Positions 25,594 through 34,019 of a DNA stretch of 64,000 nucleotides are shown piece after piece. The notes beneath the pieces were generated by a model, which worked only from the letters and a program-made list of their open reading frames with translations, made no database searches and had not been told where the DNA came from. Origin of the DNA: Candidatus Laterigemmans baculatus (GTDB lineage Bacteria; Planctomycetota; Planctomycetia; Pirellulales; Pirellulaceae); the NCBI RefSeq assembly GCF_010367455.1, contig NZ_WRPR01000042.1, positions 1-64,000 of the forward strand, given 5' to 3'. A program made the position numbers and the translations under genes. Numbering within the stretch: position 1 is the first letter of the stretch; the number at the start of each line of letters is the position of its first letter.

Positions 25594-25733
25594 TCACCCT
25601 CCCCCCGGGAGGGTCGGGCTCTCAGGCCCGGGGTGGGTCCGCTGAATTCCGCCTCGCTTCGATCTTTACCTCGCGGCTCGCCCTCCCCGCTCGTTCCTCG
25701 CGACCCTCCCCCCGGGAGGGTGTCGAATGCCTC
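25594..25733. repeat. GGGAGGG/CCCTCCC-family element, copy 2
   Basis: Flanked by CACCCTCCCCCCGGGAGGGT on the left and the same palindrome with GGGAGGGTG on the right, with inner arms GGGCTCTCAGGCCCGGGG and GCCCTCCCCGCTCGTTCC. The variable core is about 45 bp and similar to that of the copy at 13452-13625. It lies between the convergent TolC-like and permease genes. Confidence 0.8.
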
Positions 25734-26895
25734 AAAACAAATTTGCCGGGTCGGCGCGGACGAGCTTTCGCAGGGCGAGCAGACCGCTGACCACGCACAT
25801 CGCCAGGGTCAGCAGGAATACTACCGCGACGCGCTCCGGCGTCATCAGCATCGGCAACCCGGCCAGCTCCTGGAGGAGCTGAAAGAGACCCCAGCTGACC
25901 AGCAGCGCCGGGACGAACCCCAGCACCGACAGATAGATCGACTGGCGGACCACGACGCCCATGAAAAAACCATTCGCGTAACCCATCGCCTTGAGTGTCG
26001 CGAGTTCCGGAAGCGAGTCGTGGATGTTGGTGTAGAGGATCTGATAACAGATGATCACACCGACGGCGAAACCCATCACCGTGCCGATGAAAAAGATCAT
26101 CCCGATCGGCGTCTGAGCGTCCCAAAAAGCGATCTCGCGGGCGACGATTTCGGAGCGGGGAACCACTCGCCACTGCTGCGGCGCTAGCGCCGAGAGCCGG
26201 GCGGCGACGACTTCGGGATCGGCTCCCGGCCGCAACCGGATCAGGCCAAAATCGACGACCGAGAGCGGATCGCCGTTGCCACGGAAAGGGAAGTAGTGCG
26301 CCAGACTCTCGGGGCTGAGCAGCAGATTGCCGTCGTTGGCAAAGTCGGTGCCGATCTCAAACGTCCCCACCACCCGCACGCGGCGGTCGAGCAGCTCGAT
26401 CCGCTGAGCGGCAAGTCGCTCGGGATCCCGCCGCGCGAACCCATACTGCCGCTTGCTCTGACGGTCGACCAGCGCGTTGCCGAGGGGACGCAGGGCGGGC
26501 AGCTGCCGCCGGATCTCGGCGTCGTCAAAAAGGTGCTCCTCGAGCGGCGCGGCGATCACGCGAATCGAACGCCGAGGCTGATCCTCAACCCGGATCCGGG
26601 CACTCGCTCGCTCGATCATCACCGGGGCGACCCAAGCGACGTCCGGGTCGCTGCCGGCTCGGCTCAGCAGATCGCGGGGGAACCGCTGCTCGGCGGTCAT
26701 CGCATAGCGGATCACGCTGGTCGCGACCAAGTCGCCGCGGACCGCTTCGACCAGCTGGACAGGGCTGTCGAGCAGCGCGTTGCGAAATCCGTTTTGCATG
26801 AACATCAAGACCGCGGCAAAGCACACGCCCGCGGTGCCGGTCAGCAACCGCCGCCATTCGCCCGTCAGATTTTTCCAAGCCAACGCCGTCCGCAT
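25732..26895 (-). CDS. DevC-like ABC transporter permease (second of two)
   Basis: 387-aa FtsX-superfamily permease: one N-terminal helix (about 18-40), a large extracytoplasmic domain (about 45-265), and three C-terminal helices (about 270-370). GMIFFIGTVMGFAVGVIICY and ELATLKAMGYANGFF match DevC of the DevBCA exporter family. It follows 26 bp after a paralogous permease, and the two are likely the membrane subunits of one exporter, possibly as a heterodimer. In cyanobacteria DevBCA exports glycolipids; the cargo here is unknown. The 3' end abuts a repeat element. Confidence 0.88.
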   Translation of the reverse strand: MRTALAWKNLTGEWRRLLTGTAGVCFAAVLMFMQNGFRNALLDSPVQLVEAVRGDLVATSVIRYAMTAEQRFPRDLLSRAGSDPDVAWVAPVMIERASARIRVEDQPRRSIRVIAAPLEEHLFDDAEIRRQLPALRPLGNALVDRQSKRQYGFARRDPERLAAQRIELLDRRVRVVGTFEIGTDFANDGNLLLSPESLAHYFPFRGNGDPLSVVDFGLIRLRPGADPEVVAARLSALAPQQWRVVPRSEIVAREIAFWDAQTPIGMIFFIGTVMGFAVGVIICYQILYTNIHDSLPELATLKAMGYANGFFMGVVVRQSIYLSVLGFVPALLVSWGLFQLLQELAGLPMLMTPERVAVVFLLTLAMCVVSGLLALRKLVRADPANLF

Positions 26896-26921
26896 CGCAA
26901 GATCTCACCAGCGGAACGATT

Positions 26922-28091
26922 TTAAAACAAGCTGGCCGGTTCGGCCCGCGACAACTTCCGCAGCGCGATCAGACCCGCCGCCATGCACATCGCCACGCTC
27001 ATCGCGGCGACCAGCACGATCCGCTCGGGCGTCATCCGAATCGGCACCGCGGCCAGTTCGCTCGTCAAAGAGTAGAGCCCGAGCGAGATTCCCAAAGCGG
27101 GAAGAAAGGCCGCGGCGGCCATCAGGAGCGATTGCCAGAGCAGCGTGCGGTTGAGAAAGGCATTGGAGTAACCGATCGCTTTGAGCGTCGCGTACTCGGG
27201 CAGCTTCGCCAGCACGTCGGCCGAGAGGACCATGTAGCAGATCACGCCACCGACGACGACCGCCAAACCCACTCCCATCGCAAAGATCAAACCGATCGGG
27301 GTCTCGGTGTACCACCGCATCCGCTCGAGCCACATCGCCTCGCTGGCGGTCAAAACCTCCAGCCCTCGGTAGTCGCTGCGGGCGAGCGCCTCGGCAACCG
27401 CGTCGCGTCCGCGGTCCGCATCGATCCCCGGCTGCAGGCGGACCAGCAGCAGCGAGGCGCGGTCTTCGTGCGGCAGCGGCGAAATGCGGCGAAAGCCTTC
27501 GCGGTTGAGCACCATCGCTCCGGCTGCCGCCAGCCCGGTGCCCATCTCAAAGGTTCCCACGATCCGCACGCGGCGACCACTCACTTCCGCCGTTCGCCCC
27601 ACATCGTCGACGCCAAACCGCACCCCGCTCGCCGGCCCGAACTCCTCGCGGCTGGCGCGGTCGACGAGCACGAATTCGGGACTCGAGAGCCGCCGGAGCT
27701 TCTCGCTCAGCTCCGGCAAGACCACGCCGGGGCGGGGCGGGTCGAGGCCGATCGCGGCGATCGCCCGCGTCTCAAACGTTTCCGGATTTTGCCAAGGAGC
27801 GAGGACCGCATCGAGCGCGCGGACCTCGGCGACCTCCGGCATCGCGGCCAGCGCATAGACCGCCCCCTCGTCGATCGAGTCGGGCTCGAACAGGTGCAGG
27901 TAGTCCGGCGAGCGGACCAGCACGTCCATCGGCAGCCGCTGGTAGACGACCGTCGCAGTGTCTCCCACCGCTCCCAAAAAACCGAGCTGCATGAACATCA
28001 ACGTGATCGCCAGCGTCAGCCCGCCGATCGAGACGAGCGAGCGGGAGGCCTGGTGGGTCAGGTTGCGGATCGCGAGCGGAGTCCGGCGCAT
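26922..28091 (-). CDS. DevC-like ABC transporter permease (first of two)
   Basis: 389-aa FtsX-type permease with the same layout as its downstream neighbour: first helix about 18-40 (LVSIGGLTLAITLMFMQLGFLGAVG starts it, 20-residue core), then an extracytoplasmic domain and three C-terminal helices including the GLIFAMGVGLAVVVGGVICY stretch. The motif ATLKAIGYSNAF is common to DevC and the partner. The ATG at 28091 begins MRRTPLAIRN; the frame is open upstream but that part overlaps the adaptor gene and is Arg/Gly-rich, so it is rejected. Only 2 bp separate the adaptor stop from this start. Confidence 0.88.
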   Translation of the reverse strand: MRRTPLAIRNLTHQASRSLVSIGGLTLAITLMFMQLGFLGAVGDTATVVYQRLPMDVLVRSPDYLHLFEPDSIDEGAVYALAAMPEVAEVRALDAVLAPWQNPETFETRAIAAIGLDPPRPGVVLPELSEKLRRLSSPEFVLVDRASREEFGPASGVRFGVDDVGRTAEVSGRRVRIVGTFEMGTGLAAAGAMVLNREGFRRISPLPHEDRASLLLVRLQPGIDADRGRDAVAEALARSDYRGLEVLTASEAMWLERMRWYTETPIGLIFAMGVGLAVVVGGVICYMVLSADVLAKLPEYATLKAIGYSNAFLNRTLLWQSLLMAAAAFLPALGISLGLYSLTSELAAVPIRMTPERIVLVAAMSVAMCMAAGLIALRKLSRAEPASLF

Positions 28092-28093
28092 GC

Positions 28094-29665
28094 TCACCGC
28101 CCGTCTGCCCCGCTCGCCCCCGCCTCGACTGCCCCCGCCTCGACTGCCCCCGCGTCGGCTGGCCCCGCGTCGACTGCCCGAATCGCGACGTCGACGCGGG
28201 CATGCACGACGCGGGCGGCGGCCTCGGCGTCGGCCGGATCGATCTCGATCACGACGTCGACCGCCCGCCAATCGACCTGGGCCATCGGATTGGGGCTCGG
28301 CAGACGTGGGGCGCCGATCACGCGGCTGATCGAGGCGACGCGGCCGCTGAGCGGTTGGGGCAAGCCGCCCCCGTCCATCTTCGCTTCGGCTCCGAGCGCG
28401 ACCCGCGTCAGCTCGGCGATCGGAACTTCGGCTCGGCAGACCATCCGCGAGGTGTCGGCGACGCGGAGCACGGCCGCCCCGCTGGTCGCTGCGCCCGACG
28501 AGGCGTCGACGGCCAGCACGACGCCGTCGATCGGGCTGATCAGATCGCTGTTTGCGACTTGCAATTGGAGCAACTCGATCTGCTTTTGCAGCGAGGCGAG
28601 CGGCGCGGTGGCCGTGGCGGCTTGAATCGCCAAGCGGCTTGCCTGCAGCTCCTTTTCGGCCGCTTCGAGCGCCAGCGCCGCCGACTCGACGGCCGCCTCA
28701 GCTTCCCGCTCGGCCGCTTCCAGCTCGGCTCGAGCCGCCTCGGCCGCGAGCGCCTGTTGGCGAACCGAGGTTTCGCTGACCAGCCGCCGCGAAGCGGGCT
28801 CGGCGGCTGCCTGCCGCAGCTGGGCGAGTTTTTCTTCGGCCAAGCGGGCGGTCCGCTCCAGCAATTCGAGCTCGCCTCCTTCGGCTCTCGCCTGGGCGAG
28901 GTAGTTTTCGGCCCGGCGGAGCTGGTTCTGGTTTTGCGTGACTCCCACCTGAGCGACCTGCAACCGGGCCTGAGCGGTTGCCGTTTCCGCTTCGACCGTT
29001 TGCCGCGCCTCGGCCAGCCGCGCCTCGGCGACCGCCAATTCCGCCTCGCGAGCGGCGCGACCGGCCAGGCGAACGACGACCATTCCCTCGCGGACCGCAT
29101 CGCCCGCAGCGACCGTGATCGCTTCGATCCGATCTCCTGGCGGTGCGACGATTGCAAGCACTCCCCCGGCTGGTTCGAGCTGGCCCTGCGCCAAGATCGC
29201 TTCACCGGGCGGAGCGTCGAGGGCCGCGATCACCGGTAGCCGCTGCGGCTCCTCCACGGCGGCTGCCGGGCGCTCGCGATCGCAGCCGGCCAACGGAAGT
29301 GAAGCCAGGAGTAACGCGAGGCAGGGGAGGAGGGGCTGAGTCAGGCGTTTTCTTGCCCCCTCTCCCCCGGAGAGCCGGCGTCCCAAAAACGCAGAGACAC
29401 CTACCGACGATATCGCCGGCTCTCTGGGGGAGAGGGACGGGGTGAGGGGGTCTTCAATAGCGGCCGGCTCACCGGTTGCCGTCCGCTGAGTGCCAAGCCC
29501 CCTCACCCTAACCCTCTCCCCCAAACGGCTCGCGGTCGAGTCTCGGATTCCAGTGGAGCTTTCCCGCGCGAGCCATTTGGGGGAGAGGGGACCGGAAAGG
29601 CGTACGCCCTCCTTACGGGAGGGTGATGAACCGAAGCCGGCGAATGGCGAGGGACGGGTACTCAT
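28094..29665 (-). CDS. HlyD/DevB-type membrane-fusion lipoprotein with repeat-derived leader
   Basis: Periplasmic adaptor that would link the DevC permeases to an outer-membrane channel. A lipobox-like LASLPLAGC ends at residue 128 and is followed by the biotinyl-lipoyl-like barrel GDRIEAITVAAGDAVREGMV, a long alpha-helical hairpin (about 195-375), and a second barrel (SDLISPIDGVVLAVDASSGA). The C-terminus carries GAVEA-type pentapeptide repeats encoded by a 15-bp minisatellite (28109-28180). The ATG at 29665 would add about 107 residues translated from CCTCTCCCC-type repeats. The natural start is uncertain: possibly CTG at 29344 or TTG/GTG inside the repeat. Confidence 0.8.
   Translation of the reverse strand: MSTRPSPFAGFGSSPSRKEGVRLSGPLSPKWLARESSTGIRDSTASRLGERVRVRGLGTQRTATGEPAAIEDPLTPSLSPREPAISSVGVSAFLGRRLSGGEGARKRLTQPLLPCLALLLASLPLAGCDRERPAAAVEEPQRLPVIAALDAPPGEAILAQGQLEPAGGVLAIVAPPGDRIEAITVAAGDAVREGMVVVRLAGRAAREAELAVAEARLAEARQTVEAETATAQARLQVAQVGVTQNQNQLRRAENYLAQARAEGGELELLERTARLAEEKLAQLRQAAAEPASRRLVSETSVRQQALAAEAARAELEAAEREAEAAVESAALALEAAEKELQASRLAIQAATATAPLASLQKQIELLQLQVANSDLISPIDGVVLAVDASSGAATSGAAVLRVADTSRMVCRAEVPIAELTRVALGAEAKMDGGGLPQPLSGRVASISRVIGAPRLPSPNPMAQVDWRAVDVVIEIDPADAEAAARVVHARVDVAIRAVDAGPADAGAVEAGAVEAGASGADGR
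29345..29640. repeat. CCTCTCCCC-family hairpin repeats
   Basis: Two inverted-repeat pairs lie here. The first pairs CCTCTCCCCCGGAGAGCCGG with CCGGCTCTCTGGGGGAGAGG (about 29352-29440). The second pairs CCTCTCCCCCAAACGGCTCG with CGAGCCATTTGGGGGAGAGG (about 29512-29590). Both overlap the upstream part of the adaptor's open frame. The DevA-like gene starts about 90 bp beyond the block. Confidence 0.75.
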
Positions 29666-29730
29666 GCGGCGGATTGTATCGCGATGTAGATTAACGTTGC
29701 TGGCTTACCACTCGATCGGCTTCTTCCTTG

Positions 29731-30852
29731 ATGCTCGCCACTCAATACGATCCGGCTTTCGCCCATCTTGCTCCGGCTATCGCGGTCGACGAGGTGTCGC
29801 ATCATTACGGCACGGGAGAGGCTCGCAAGCAAGTTTTGTTCGACAATCGCCTGGCGGTCCGCCCGGGCGAAATCGTGATCATGACCGGGCAGAGCGGCTC
29901 GGGGAAAACGACGCTCCTGACACTCGTCGGCACGCTCCGTCGCGTCCAGGAAGGGAAGCTGACGGTGCTCGATTGTCCGCTGCACCAGGCGAGCGACCGC
30001 GACCTAGTGCAACTTCGCCGCCGGATTGGATTTATTTTTCAGGCCCATAATCTGTTTTCCTCCCTGACGGCGCTCGAAAACGTGCGGATGGCGCTCGAAC
30101 TGCAACCGGATCGCGGCTCGCGGCGAGCTCAAAATCGGCGTTGCCGCGAGATGCTCGAAGCGGTGGGACTCGGGGACCGCGTGCATGCCAAACCGTCTTC
30201 CCTCTCGGGAGGACAGAAGCAGCGAATCGCCGTCGCCCGCGGTCTGGTCCACCAGCCCGAGGTGCTGCTCGCCGACGAGCCGACCGCGGCGCTCGATGAG
30301 GAGTCGGGGCGGCAGGTGGTGTCGTTGTTTCAGCGGCTCGCTCGCGAGCATCGCGTGGCGATCGTGATCGTCACGCACGACAACCGGATCCTCGATGTGG
30401 CCGACCGGATCGTGAAGATGGATTTCGGCAGGATCACCCGCGATGCCCGCGTGGGCGAAGCGGCGCGGATCGGCGAAATGCTGTCCAGCTGCGAAGTCTT
30501 TCGCGGCGTGACCGTGCGGACGCTGACCGAATTGGCCGAAGCGATGCACGCCGAACTCTTCCCGGCTGGCACGCGGATCATCCGCCAGGGTGAACCCGGC
30601 GACCGATTCTACGTCGTGCGCAACGGCCAGCTGACGGTCCGCCGTGAGGGCGAAGCAAACCCGCTCGCGCGGCTCGGCCCCGACGACTTTTTTGGCGAAG
30701 CGGCGCTACTGACCGGTCAACCGCGGAATGCCCACGTCGAGGCCGACACCGACGTCGTCCTGTTTTCGCTCGACAAAGCAGCCTTCCACCGGGCGATGGC
30801 CGAGCGGGCGACGATCGACGAAGAGGTCCGCAGCACGTTGTTCAATAGCTGA
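29731..30852 (+). CDS. DevA-like ABC ATPase fused to a cyclic-nucleotide-binding domain
   Basis: 373 aa. The N-terminal ATPase has Walker A GQSGSGKT (53-60), signature LSGGQKQRIAVARGL, and Walker B LLADEPTAAL. The C-terminal ~110 residues form a cNMP-binding domain: LFPAGTRIIRQGEPGDRFYV and the phosphate-binding cassette FFGEAALLTGQPRNAHVEA, with the Glu and Arg of cAMP binders but Asn where Ser/Thr is usual. Canonical DevA lacks this domain. It is transcribed divergently from the adaptor and permeases, and the ATG at 29731 is preferred over the adjacent TTG. The 3' end overlaps a convergent gene by 11 bp. Confidence 0.92.
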   Translation: MLATQYDPAFAHLAPAIAVDEVSHHYGTGEARKQVLFDNRLAVRPGEIVIMTGQSGSGKTTLLTLVGTLRRVQEGKLTVLDCPLHQASDRDLVQLRRRIGFIFQAHNLFSSLTALENVRMALELQPDRGSRRAQNRRCREMLEAVGLGDRVHAKPSSLSGGQKQRIAVARGLVHQPEVLLADEPTAALDEESGRQVVSLFQRLAREHRVAIVIVTHDNRILDVADRIVKMDFGRITRDARVGEAARIGEMLSSCEVFRGVTVRTLTELAEAMHAELFPAGTRIIRQGEPGDRFYVVRNGQLTVRREGEANPLARLGPDDFFGEAALLTGQPRNAHVEADTDVVLFSLDKAAFHRAMAERATIDEEVRSTLFNS

Positions 30853-32167
30853 GGGCTGCCCTGCTTGGCGGCTGCGGGTTGCTCGAGTTGCTCGCCGCAG
30901 GACGCGCGAGCATTTTTACGACGGCAACCACACAGAACCAGGTGATCAGAAAAAAGACGATCAGCCCAATCGTCGCCCACCATACCGGTGAATCCTCAGG
31001 TACGACCTGCAAGACCAATTCGGCAACCGGGTGATGAACGGCATATGCGATCAAGGCATTCTGTCCAAACAACGTAAACAGACGCACGCGCATCGATGCC
31101 AGGTCACAGAGCACGACAAAGACCGCGTAGGTCAAGCAAGTAAAACCGGTCGAAAACCAAACGAAGCTCTGAGTGACCACCCGCTTATCCATCATCCAAT
31201 AGTTCAGTTTCCGCTCCGCAGTGCCCGGCGGCTCGACAAACGGGGGTTCCGACAACAGCGAACTCCAAGGCCGACCTGCGGCGTTCGCCCACGGAGGACT
31301 CACCGGAGACTGGGCAAAGGGGCTGTCGGTTTTACCGGTGATTGGAAACGGATTCTCCTCACGGACATCATAAAGCCTCGTCAGGCAGGAGGCGGCATAA
31401 CCGACTCCCATCAACACGAGGCTCCAGAGAACCAGTGTCGATGCGGCGTGGCGGGCGGTTCGAGCCGACATCAGGTCGTAGGTGAGGGTGCCGGCCAGCA
31501 TCACGACGCTCCAGCTGATGGTGCCAAAGAAACCCCCGTCCCAAGCGCGGCGGCCGGTCGTCCCCAGAAACGTATCCAACGCATTGGCTTGGCCGTACAC
31601 GAACCAATAGTTAAACCACCCCGATAGAGCCACGTGGCCGAGCGAAAGACCGACCGCAATCGCCAGCCGCAGACGCGGCGACGCTTCGATCACCGGTAAT
31701 AGCAGCAGCTGGACAACCCCGATGATCGCTAAAACTTCCCAAAGGTCGGCTTTGAGCATCTGAGCGGCGAACGATTGCACGGCGAGTGCATCAATCGATT
31801 GCCAAGAATCGAAGCTGTTCCCTGCCCCATATAACACCAAGGACAACAGCACCAAACCGAGCGATCGACGCACCACACCCAGCCAGGTTGCCCGACGGCC
31901 CAGCTCAGGAATTTTCCGCAGGATCGAGAGCCGATACGAAAACCCGCAAGCAAACAGAAACCCGGGCATGATCGAGTCGGCCCAGCTGAAGTGCGTGTTG
32001 TTGTGCTTGAGTACCTGATGCGTGACCGCAAGTCCGCCGAGAAAATTCACAACGAACATCCCGGTGACGGCGAACCCGCGAAATTGATCCATCGAAACCA
32101 CTCGCGACGTTCGCGATAGCGAGCATCGCGATCGCGACGATGAAGCTCGAGCGGTTGACAGTAACAT
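30842..32167 (-). CDS. Polytopic DUF5009-like membrane acyltransferase-related protein, copy 1
   Basis: 441-aa protein with about ten hydrophobic helices. The start SMDQFRGFAVTGMFVVNFLG, the motif NNTHFSWADSIMPGFLFACG, and the lack of a hydrolase motif match proteins annotated as DUF5009 or heparan-alpha-glucosaminide N-acetyltransferase-like (the membrane acyltransferases also called YeiB/NagX relatives). Such proteins transfer acyl groups across the membrane to sugars in known members. The protein is a paralogue of the next gene (32202-33440), 34 bp apart on the same strand. Substrate and reaction are inferred only. Confidence 0.72.
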   Translation of the reverse strand: MLLSTARASSSRSRCSLSRTSRVVSMDQFRGFAVTGMFVVNFLGGLAVTHQVLKHNNTHFSWADSIMPGFLFACGFSYRLSILRKIPELGRRATWLGVVRRSLGLVLLSLVLYGAGNSFDSWQSIDALAVQSFAAQMLKADLWEVLAIIGVVQLLLLPVIEASPRLRLAIAVGLSLGHVALSGWFNYWFVYGQANALDTFLGTTGRRAWDGGFFGTISWSVVMLAGTLTYDLMSARTARHAASTLVLWSLVLMGVGYAASCLTRLYDVREENPFPITGKTDSPFAQSPVSPPWANAAGRPWSSLLSEPPFVEPPGTAERKLNYWMMDKRVVTQSFVWFSTGFTCLTYAVFVVLCDLASMRVRLFTLFGQNALIAYAVHHPVAELVLQVVPEDSPVWWATIGLIVFFLITWFCVVAVVKMLARPAASNSSNPQPPSRAALSY

Positions 32168-32201
32168 GCCGCATCCCTGAGAAGAGAAACCCGCGATCGG
32201 G

Positions 32202-33440
32202 TCACAACCGAATGAATATTTTTTGTTTCTCCAGACTCCGGACGAACGCCCATGTAATCACGAAGAACACGAGCAATCCCGATGCGACGTACCAGCCGGG
32301 GGAGTCTTTTGGAATGAACGGTTTTACCGCCATCCCGACCATCTCATGCAATACGTACGCGGCCAGTGCGTTGGTGCCAAACGTCGCGAGGAACGAAGAA
32401 TGGAAGCGGAACTGGTCGCAAGCGATGTAAAACAGCAGATACAGTAACACCGACAGTCCGGCACAGAACGTCGTATACGAAAGCGTGCTGCCCCGCTGAC
32501 TCATCATCCAATAGTTCCACTTGCGACTTTCCTGATTGGGCGGTGCGACAAAAGGCGGCTCGGCCAGCCACTCACTCCAGTGGCCGGCTTGCAACCAAAG
32601 TTGAACTCGCTGCGACGAAGGGAGCACGGGGTCGCTGGCTAACTTCGAATCGCTCGCTGCCGCGTACGACGGGTGTGGGACATCGTAGAACCGCGTCCCG
32701 CAAGACATCAAATAGCCCAACATCATCAGGCACAGTCCCCAACTCGCAAGTCGCATCCGCAATGCTCCTCCGGGGGCGGCCATAATCGCATCGCACGTGA
32801 AGGTGCCCATCATCGCCGGTACCGACCAAGCCAAAAAGCCCAACGGTCCCCCATCGATCCCATTGGGACTGGTGTTCACCCATTCGTAGTTGAACCCATA
32901 GGAAAGCAAAACATGCAATACTGCGCTGCCAGTCATCCAGGCTAGTCGAACCTTGGCGCTGGCGGTGATCACCGGCAACAACCACAGCGAAGTCACCGCG
33001 ATATGCATCAGCGTTTGGAACCAGACCCGTTTCACCAGTTCGGGAAGAATCCCACTCGGCCCCAACGCCGTCAATCCAGCCCACGTGGTTGCCGGCGGTG
33101 AGATATTGTAGATCACCACCGATACCAGCATGAGGCCCAAAAGACGCCTCACCATTCGTAAATTGGCAGCGGTCGCACCGTCACGCTTCACCCGGCGGCC
33201 GAAGGTGAGCCGGAAAGCGAATCCAACCGCAAACAGAAATTGCGGCATGATCGTGTCGGCAAAACTGCAATAATCGTGGTGGTGTTTTAGAGCCGTTGGC
33301 GAGATGGAAAAGCTGGCAAGGAAATTCACCAGCAACATGCCGGCAACCGTGTAGCCACGGAACTGATCAAGCGACAGGATTCGGGTGCCGCCAACGGTCT
33401 TTTCTGCGACCGCCGAAGAGGAATCGAAAGAGGCCGACAT
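32202..33440 (-). CDS. Polytopic DUF5009-like membrane acyltransferase-related protein, copy 2
   Basis: 412-aa paralogue of the preceding gene with the same opening (SLDQFRGYTVAGMLLVNFL) and the same second motif (HHHDYCSFADTIMPQFLFAV), and about ten helices. The central 60 residues between helices differ between the two, including the stretch RKWNYWMMSQRGSTLSYTTF here. Closest recognisable family is DUF5009 / HGSNAT-like acetyltransferases, with the His-rich loop a candidate for catalysis or acyl transfer. Tandem duplication suggests different substrates or a heterodimer. ATG at 33440 is the first start. Confidence 0.72.
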   Translation of the reverse strand: MSASFDSSSAVAEKTVGGTRILSLDQFRGYTVAGMLLVNFLASFSISPTALKHHHDYCSFADTIMPQFLFAVGFAFRLTFGRRVKRDGATAANLRMVRRLLGLMLVSVVIYNISPPATTWAGLTALGPSGILPELVKRVWFQTLMHIAVTSLWLLPVITASAKVRLAWMTGSAVLHVLLSYGFNYEWVNTSPNGIDGGPLGFLAWSVPAMMGTFTCDAIMAAPGGALRMRLASWGLCLMMLGYLMSCGTRFYDVPHPSYAAASDSKLASDPVLPSSQRVQLWLQAGHWSEWLAEPPFVAPPNQESRKWNYWMMSQRGSTLSYTTFCAGLSVLLYLLFYIACDQFRFHSSFLATFGTNALAAYVLHEMVGMAVKPFIPKDSPGWYVASGLLVFFVITWAFVRSLEKQKIFIRL

Positions 33441-33482
33441 GGATGCGCGTTCCGTGGACCCGTGGTTGAACCGAAGCGAGCG

Positions 33483-33824
33483 TTACGGTGCGGTCGCGAG
33501 GGCTGATTCAATCTCCTTGATTGCCGCTTCGGCATCGGACCGCACCTGGGCGTCGGAAGTGCCTTCCATCGCTTTGCGCAGTTCGGCGATTGCCGGCGCC
33601 GCGATCGCTCCCATGCGACCGAGCTCTCGCGCCGCTTGAGCATTTTTCTTGAGGCTGTTCTCTCGATGCAGCATTTGGATGAGGTAATCCATTTTCTGTT
33701 CGTCGGTCTTCGCCATTTGGCCGGGCGCTTGCGGTTCGGTCGCTGTCGGTACCGGATCGCCACCGCAACCTGGCAATACCATAAATACAGCCCACATGCA
33801 GGCCCAAAGAACGCTTCGCATCAT
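33483..33824 (-). CDS. Small HEAT-repeat-like lipoprotein
   Basis: 113 aa: signal sequence MMRSVLWACMWAVFMVLPGC with lipobox VLPGC (lipidated Cys at residue 20), a Pro/Thr linker (DPVPTATEPQAPG), and a helical region (about 45-113, NAQAARELGRMGAIAAPAIA) resembling one or two HEAT repeats. Tandem ATG codons (33824, 33821) follow an upstream GGAG. It may be an exported scaffold. It lies downstream of 14-bp tandem repeats and upstream of the acyltransferase-like genes on the same strand. Confidence 0.75.
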   Translation of the reverse strand: MMRSVLWACMWAVFMVLPGCGGDPVPTATEPQAPGQMAKTDEQKMDYLIQMLHRENSLKKNAQAARELGRMGAIAAPAIAELRKAMEGTSDAQVRSDAEAAIKEIESALATAP

Positions 33825-33857
33825 CGAGAGGTCTCCAGTGGTCGTAGGATCGCCAGC

Positions 33858-33899
33858 GATATCGCGGCGGCAATATCGCGGCGGCAATATCGCGGCCGC
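33858..33899. repeat. Three tandem 14-bp repeats
   Basis: The units GATATCGCGGCGGC, AATATCGCGGCGGC and AATATCGCGGCCGC lie back to back. The block lies between the DUF1559 gene and the HEAT-like lipoprotein and precedes the latter's start by about 34 bp, so it could hold a regulatory site. Confidence 0.7.
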
Positions 33900-34019
33900 G
33901 ATGGCCTGGTGCCGAGCGGTCCATGCATTCCCGGACCGACCGGCAAACCCTATCGCGGGCACTCGCCAGTCCGCATACTGGCGCTCGCACAGGGGAGTCG
34001 AGGTCTTGGTTCGGTACGC

